DNA of 64,000 nt from Bradyrhizobium sp. 195. GTDB lineage: Bacteria > Pseudomonadota > Alphaproteobacteria > Rhizobiales > Xanthobacteraceae. The position numbers were made by a program, and so were the translations under genes. Below, one piece after another: positions 60,942 through 64,000 of the stretch. The notes beneath the pieces are model-generated. The model was not told the DNA's origin, did no database searches, and worked only from the letters and a program-made list of their open reading frames with translations. The DNA lies in NCBI RefSeq assembly GCF_023101665.1, contig NZ_CP082161.1:1612001-1676000 (forward strand). The letters are read 5' to 3'. Each line of letters opens with the position of its first letter. Positions within the stretch are counted from its first letter, which is position 1.

Positions 60942-61945
60942 TGGCGCGGAGGAGACCGATAAAAGCGACGCTTGGGGCGCGATGCTTACCGTACAACGAG
61001 CCACTATCGTCGCGAGATCACGCCCGAACTCGTCTCCGCCCGAAACGCGGCAACTGGAACCCGAGCAGAGATCAGTCGTGCAGACTGCGAGTTTTGGGCA
61101 TGTCGGCTGACACGGACCGATGATCTACAATTTGTAAAGCGGACTTATGGCCGTGCATCTGCGAGGTGGAGCACCAGTCCCGTGCAGGAGGACCATGCGC
61201 ACGGCTTCTGTCCGTCAATGTGCGTGAGCACAACGCCCATGATCTGCGGTCAGTTGGATGTCATTTAAGCCGCAGCTGCCATTGCCGTATTCGGATGATT
61301 CGCTCGCCCAAACATGTCCGGGTGCTTTTGAACGCGAGCGCTCAGCAATACGCGATCGCGCAACCGGGGATCTCCGGCGTTCCGTTCGGTACGGCGCGAC
61401 CGCCATGGCAAACGGGTATCGCAGCGGATGCATGCCATTTCTGCGTCTAATTGCCTCTGCGCCCTATGACGCGGGGGCTGGGTCTACGCTAGCTCGGCTT
61501 GGCCCCCGGGGCAGAGGCGGGAGGCTGACCAACGCGTAAACGATCGTTCGCGTACGTGCCGATGCAACATATATTCTTCAGCTAGCGCCAACAAGATTGT
61601 CTCTCTTGCGACGAATGTCCGAATTCTAGCAGTGAACGTCGCGTCTCCAGTTCTCCAGCACTCGTGCTTTTGCGGCACTGCTCTCAACGCCTCAGCTGGT
61701 ACGACATTTGCTGGACGCTTCAGGTCCGCCTCCTCCCGAAGAAGCGCATGCACAATGTTCTCTATCGAGCAACTATCCGATCTGAGGCAACTCGATTGCA
61801 GCTCATCACGAGAAGTATGATTGTCGCGTTCGGTCGCGCACTTCGCAAGCACGAGGAGGCTGAAGTGGCGCAGTGCCCCTGCCAAAATCGAACCACTCAA
61901 AAGACGCAGCACCGGTTTGCCTAAGTCGGTGGCGGGAGGCACCAA
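60942..61945 (+). other. Intergenic/leader region before luxR (copy 2)
   Basis: About 1 kb. Sequence 61690-61790 is related to 41165-41260, upstream of luxR copy 1 (shared GGTACGACA-TTGCTG and GCGCATGC-like blocks). No coding assignment. A GGGAGG ribosome-binding site lies just before the next ATG. Confidence 0.45.
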
Positions 61946-62662
61946 ATGGACCTATTTTGCTTCATCGAATGCGCAAAACAGAGTCGATCTCCCGAGGTGT
62001 TGTTCGATCTGCTTGTGAGCTGTTCGAGCGAACAGGGCTTCAGTCAAGTCGCTTACGTGGCGCTGACGGACGCGGAGCCAACCCGCCGGCCAGAGTATCT
62101 GCCAGCCGCGGTGACAGCGAACTGTCCTTCCGCGTGGTGCGAGCGCTATGCTGAACGCCGATACAATGCCATCGATCCCGTGGTTCGGCGTACGACGATG
62201 CAGTCGGCGCCGTTTCTATGGGATCAACTCGCTCACAAATATCAATTGCAGCCAAGCGAAATGCGTGTGTTGAACGAGGCCAAAGAGGCCGGTCTGAAGC
62301 ATGGCCCACTGTTCGGACCATTTGGACAGCTATCTGTCGCATCCTTTGCATCCAGGTTCGACGATGACGACCCTGAGTATCGTCTCAGTCGTCTCAACGC
62401 ATTGGCTTGGCAGGTTCATCATGCATTTGCAGAGATCGCGCCGTCATCGGAGGACAGATGCCATATGCAAGTGGCGCTATCAGAACGAGAAAAGGATTGC
62501 CTCCGCTGGGTGGAAGAGGGGAAATCATCCTGGGAAATCGGAGTCATCCTGACAGTCAGCGAGAATACGGTGAACTTTCACCTGAAGAACGCAATGCGAA
62601 AGCTAGAGACGAACAGCCGTACCCATTGCGTTGCTAAGGCGATTCGCCTCGGTCTTATCTGA
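61946..62662 (+). CDS. LuxR-family transcriptional regulator with autoinducer-binding domain (copy 2)
   Basis: A 238-residue paralog of the regulator at 41691, similar along its whole length. The ligand pocket residues are kept (WCERYAERRYNAIDPVV, FLWDQL). At the glycine block, however, it reads GLKHGPLFGPFG where copy 1 has GLKHGMSVPLFGPLG, a loss of three residues in a segment conserved among acyl-homoserine lactone receptors. The GerE-type domain is complete: LSEREKDCLRWVEEGKSSWEIGVILTVSENTVNFHLKNAMRKLE. A strong GGGAGG precedes the ATG. It lies convergent to an intact porin gene. No luxI gene is present. Ligand response may differ from copy 1. Confidence 0.9.
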   Translation: MDLFCFIECAKQSRSPEVLFDLLVSCSSEQGFSQVAYVALTDAEPTRRPEYLPAAVTANCPSAWCERYAERRYNAIDPVVRRTTMQSAPFLWDQLAHKYQLQPSEMRVLNEAKEAGLKHGPLFGPFGQLSVASFASRFDDDDPEYRLSRLNALAWQVHHAFAEIAPSSEDRCHMQVALSEREKDCLRWVEEGKSSWEIGVILTVSENTVNFHLKNAMRKLETNSRTHCVAKAIRLGLI

Positions 62663-63099
62663 CGTTCGTCGCCGCTGCCGCGTATTGGCCTATGCCGAAG
62701 TCACGAGCGAGCGATCTGATCAGCGTGACAACATGACAACAGCAGCGAGGACACGTTCAGCCCAAGGTGCAGAAGATGCTGTTGCCGCGAATAGCTGACA
62801 AGCCTGTCATCTCGATCGTCTTCGGGAGCATAGATGCGCATCCCGCCGAGGGTTGGTCGTGTTTTCGATGCGGGAGAGGTTCGCACGATTGCCTAAATCC
62901 GACGTGGACTGGCCATGACGGAAGACCATTCGCCGCATTGCTGACGCGCGTGCGATGACAGTGATCTTCAGCGCAACCGTGGTCGATTGTGGATGGCGCC
63001 ACTCTTCCAATATGGGAGCGGTTTTTGGGTTTGGATTGCGACGACCTAGTCGCCTGGGATAACAGTATTGCCTGATGCAGCAATCCCGCCCTCGCAAAA
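62663..63099 (+). other. Spacer between luxR and porin (convergent)
   Basis: About 440 bases with no gene recognised; it ends at the porin terminator. Confidence 0.4.
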
Positions 63100-63130
63100 A
63101 CAAGCCCCGGCCATGGGCCGGGGCTTTCGA
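63100..63130 (-). terminator. Rho-independent terminator of the porin gene
   Basis: On the minus strand: AAGCCCCGGCC-CAT-GGCCGGGGCTT followed by GTTTTTG. Strong GC stem and T run, about 20 bp after the stop. A similar hairpin follows the broken copy. Confidence 0.88.
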
Positions 63131-63150
63131 TCCGCGGTTCGTACTGCGGA

Positions 63151-63888
63151 TCAGTATTTCAGAAGAAACGGGCCGCCGAACTTATAGTTGAGCCGTGCAG
63201 TCAGAAGATCGAAATCCTGGCGGACGCGATCGGTTCCGCCTGCGGGCGCGGGGAAGTGCACCGCTCCGGGCTGCATGAATAGGTGGTCGTACTCGAGGCT
63301 GACCGACCAGCTCGGCGTGAAACCGTACTCAATCCCAGCTCCCAATGCACCACCCCAAAGAATGTGGTCGCTCTTCCCAAGCTGCGCGCCCGTGAGGGTC
63401 GAGCTAATCTGATAGGTATTGCTCGTCACTGCGGCACCACCTTTGGCGTAAAATAATACGTTGTCCACGGCATAACCGATCTGCCCCGTTACCACGCCGA
63501 ACGCATCAATCTTGGTCTGGTTGATATCCGCAAACGCTATGCTGTCATTCGAGCCAGTCAAATCAGCCCAGTTCCCCTGGCCTTCAACACCAAGCACGAT
63601 CTGGCCCATCTGCCTTCGATAGCCGATCTGGCCACCCACAGTACCGCCGGTCGCATCATGGCAGCCCTCAGGCGTGCCGCCATTGAAGTCCCAGCAATTC
63701 GAGCTTGAGCCCAAGCCGCCGTTCATGCCGATGTAGTAGCCGCTCCAGTCGTGGATCGTAGCTGCAACAGGCTGCGGAGCTTTGGTATAGAGAGGCTGGA
63801 CGGGCTGCGCAGCCAGATCCGCGCCGAATGCGGGCGCCACCGCGCCAAGCGCCACAATGCTTACAGTCGCAAGCAACAAGTTCTTCAT
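63151..63888 (-). CDS. Omp31-like outer membrane porin (copy 2, intact)
   Basis: A 245-residue outer-membrane beta-barrel of the Omp25/Omp31 family of Rhizobiales. It has a signal peptide MKNLLLATVSIVALGAVAPAFG (cleavage before ADLAAQ), then a proline-rich linker, and WSGYYIGMNGGLGSSS as the first strand. Repeated Gly/aromatic strands follow (GGQIGYRRQMGQIVLGVEGQGNWADL, TGQIGYAVDNVLFYAKGGAAV). It ends VSLEYDHLFMQPGAVHF...LNYKF then GGPFLLKY; the last residue is Tyr rather than the Phe usual for BAM recognition, after an atypical tail. The ATG at 63888 is preferred for the signal peptide; one four codons upstream is possible. Role: abundant structural porin-like protein. Confidence 0.92.
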   Translation of the reverse strand: MKNLLLATVSIVALGAVAPAFGADLAAQPVQPLYTKAPQPVAATIHDWSGYYIGMNGGLGSSSNCWDFNGGTPEGCHDATGGTVGGQIGYRRQMGQIVLGVEGQGNWADLTGSNDSIAFADINQTKIDAFGVVTGQIGYAVDNVLFYAKGGAAVTSNTYQISSTLTGAQLGKSDHILWGGALGAGIEYGFTPSWSVSLEYDHLFMQPGAVHFPAPAGGTDRVRQDFDLLTARLNYKFGGPFLLKY

Positions 63889-64000
63889 TTCTACTCTCAT
63901 GTCTTGAGTGCCCCGAGCCTCGCGCGTCTTAACAACATCCGCGCGAATAGCTGTAACTGCATCGCAACATTTGGGCCGAAAGGAATGCTTGAACCGAACC
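63889..64000 (-). promoter_or_regulatory. Porin upstream region, conserved with copy 1
   Basis: The region to the window end resembles 46324-46420 upstream of the broken porin (CGCGTCTT, ACAACAT, AGCTGTAAC blocks in the same order), so it probably includes the promoter and 5' leader. No specific promoter motif can be assigned. Confidence 0.45.

Noticed and set aside
60972..61268. 98-codon plus-strand frame after metC
   Set aside because: No family resemblance or ribosome-binding site; the composition is compatible with chance.

Overview
The window looks like an accessory or symbiosis-island type region of a rhizobial alphaproteobacterium, most plausibly Bradyrhizobium. I infer this from the rhizobial protein families (FixA and Etf flavoproteins, Omp31-type porins, small rhizobial hypothetical proteins, paired LuxR regulators), the moderate GC content broken by a higher-GC etfBA pair, and the very high density of insertion sequences and gene fragments. 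No nod, nif or complete fix operon is present, so the symbiosis-island label is inference. No rRNA, complete tRNA or CRISPR array was seen.

Region 1 (1-16.3 kb) is mostly intact metabolism on the + strand: the end of a hydantoinase/oxoprolinase A subunit and its B subunit, a Glu/Leu/Phe/Val dehydrogenase, a protein with two metallo-beta-lactamase domains, etfB-etfA, remnants of a spermidine/putrescine-type ABC transporter, a chimeric GMC/Gfo-Idh gene, and a complete branched-chain amino-acid type ABC transporter operon (binding protein, two permeases, two ATPases, with overlapping genes). Region 2 (16.3-23 kb) is an insertion and decay zone: an IS5-like element, fragments of etfB, an SDR, a second livF and aroE, then a nest of IS66 fragment, IS110 fragment and a complete IS66-type element.

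Region 3 (23.5-27.6 kb, - strand) is the most interesting intact-looking biosynthetic locus: a phosphoenolpyruvate mutase, a LicC-like nucleotidyltransferase, a CDP-alcohol phosphatidyltransferase and a HisC-like aminotransferase. Together they suggest synthesis of a phosphonate that is activated with CMP and transferred to an alcohol, possibly a lipid or glycan. The nucleotidyltransferase and the CDP-alcohol transferase share one reading frame and are separated by a single TGA.

Region 4 (28-40 kb) carries an IS256 remnant, several small conserved proteins, a complete IS66 element with a perfect 8-bp target duplication, a CsbD-like protein, a stand-alone FtsH-type (M41) peptidase domain gene overlapping a coiled-coil gene, a PilZ gene cut by an IS66 fragment, and an IS4-type element with a 9-bp target duplication. 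Region 5 (40-49 kb) has a ferritin-like diiron protein, a LuxR solo, an MFS transporter, a broken Omp31 porin, an IS630-type element, and an SDR fragment fused to a decayed fixA.

Region 6 (49.5-52.7 kb, - strand) is a tight operon: a PurF-like amidotransferase/phosphoribosyltransferase in which the expected nucleophile Cys is Ser and the frame is broken near the domain boundary, a HAD phosphatase, and a beta-hydroxyacid dehydrogenase. Region 7 (54-64 kb) holds an arylamine N-acetyltransferase, a decayed SIR2-like gene, several gene fragments, a cystathionine beta-lyase family gene, a second LuxR and an intact Omp31 porin. The LuxR/Omp31 pair is a diverged duplicate of the pair in region 5.
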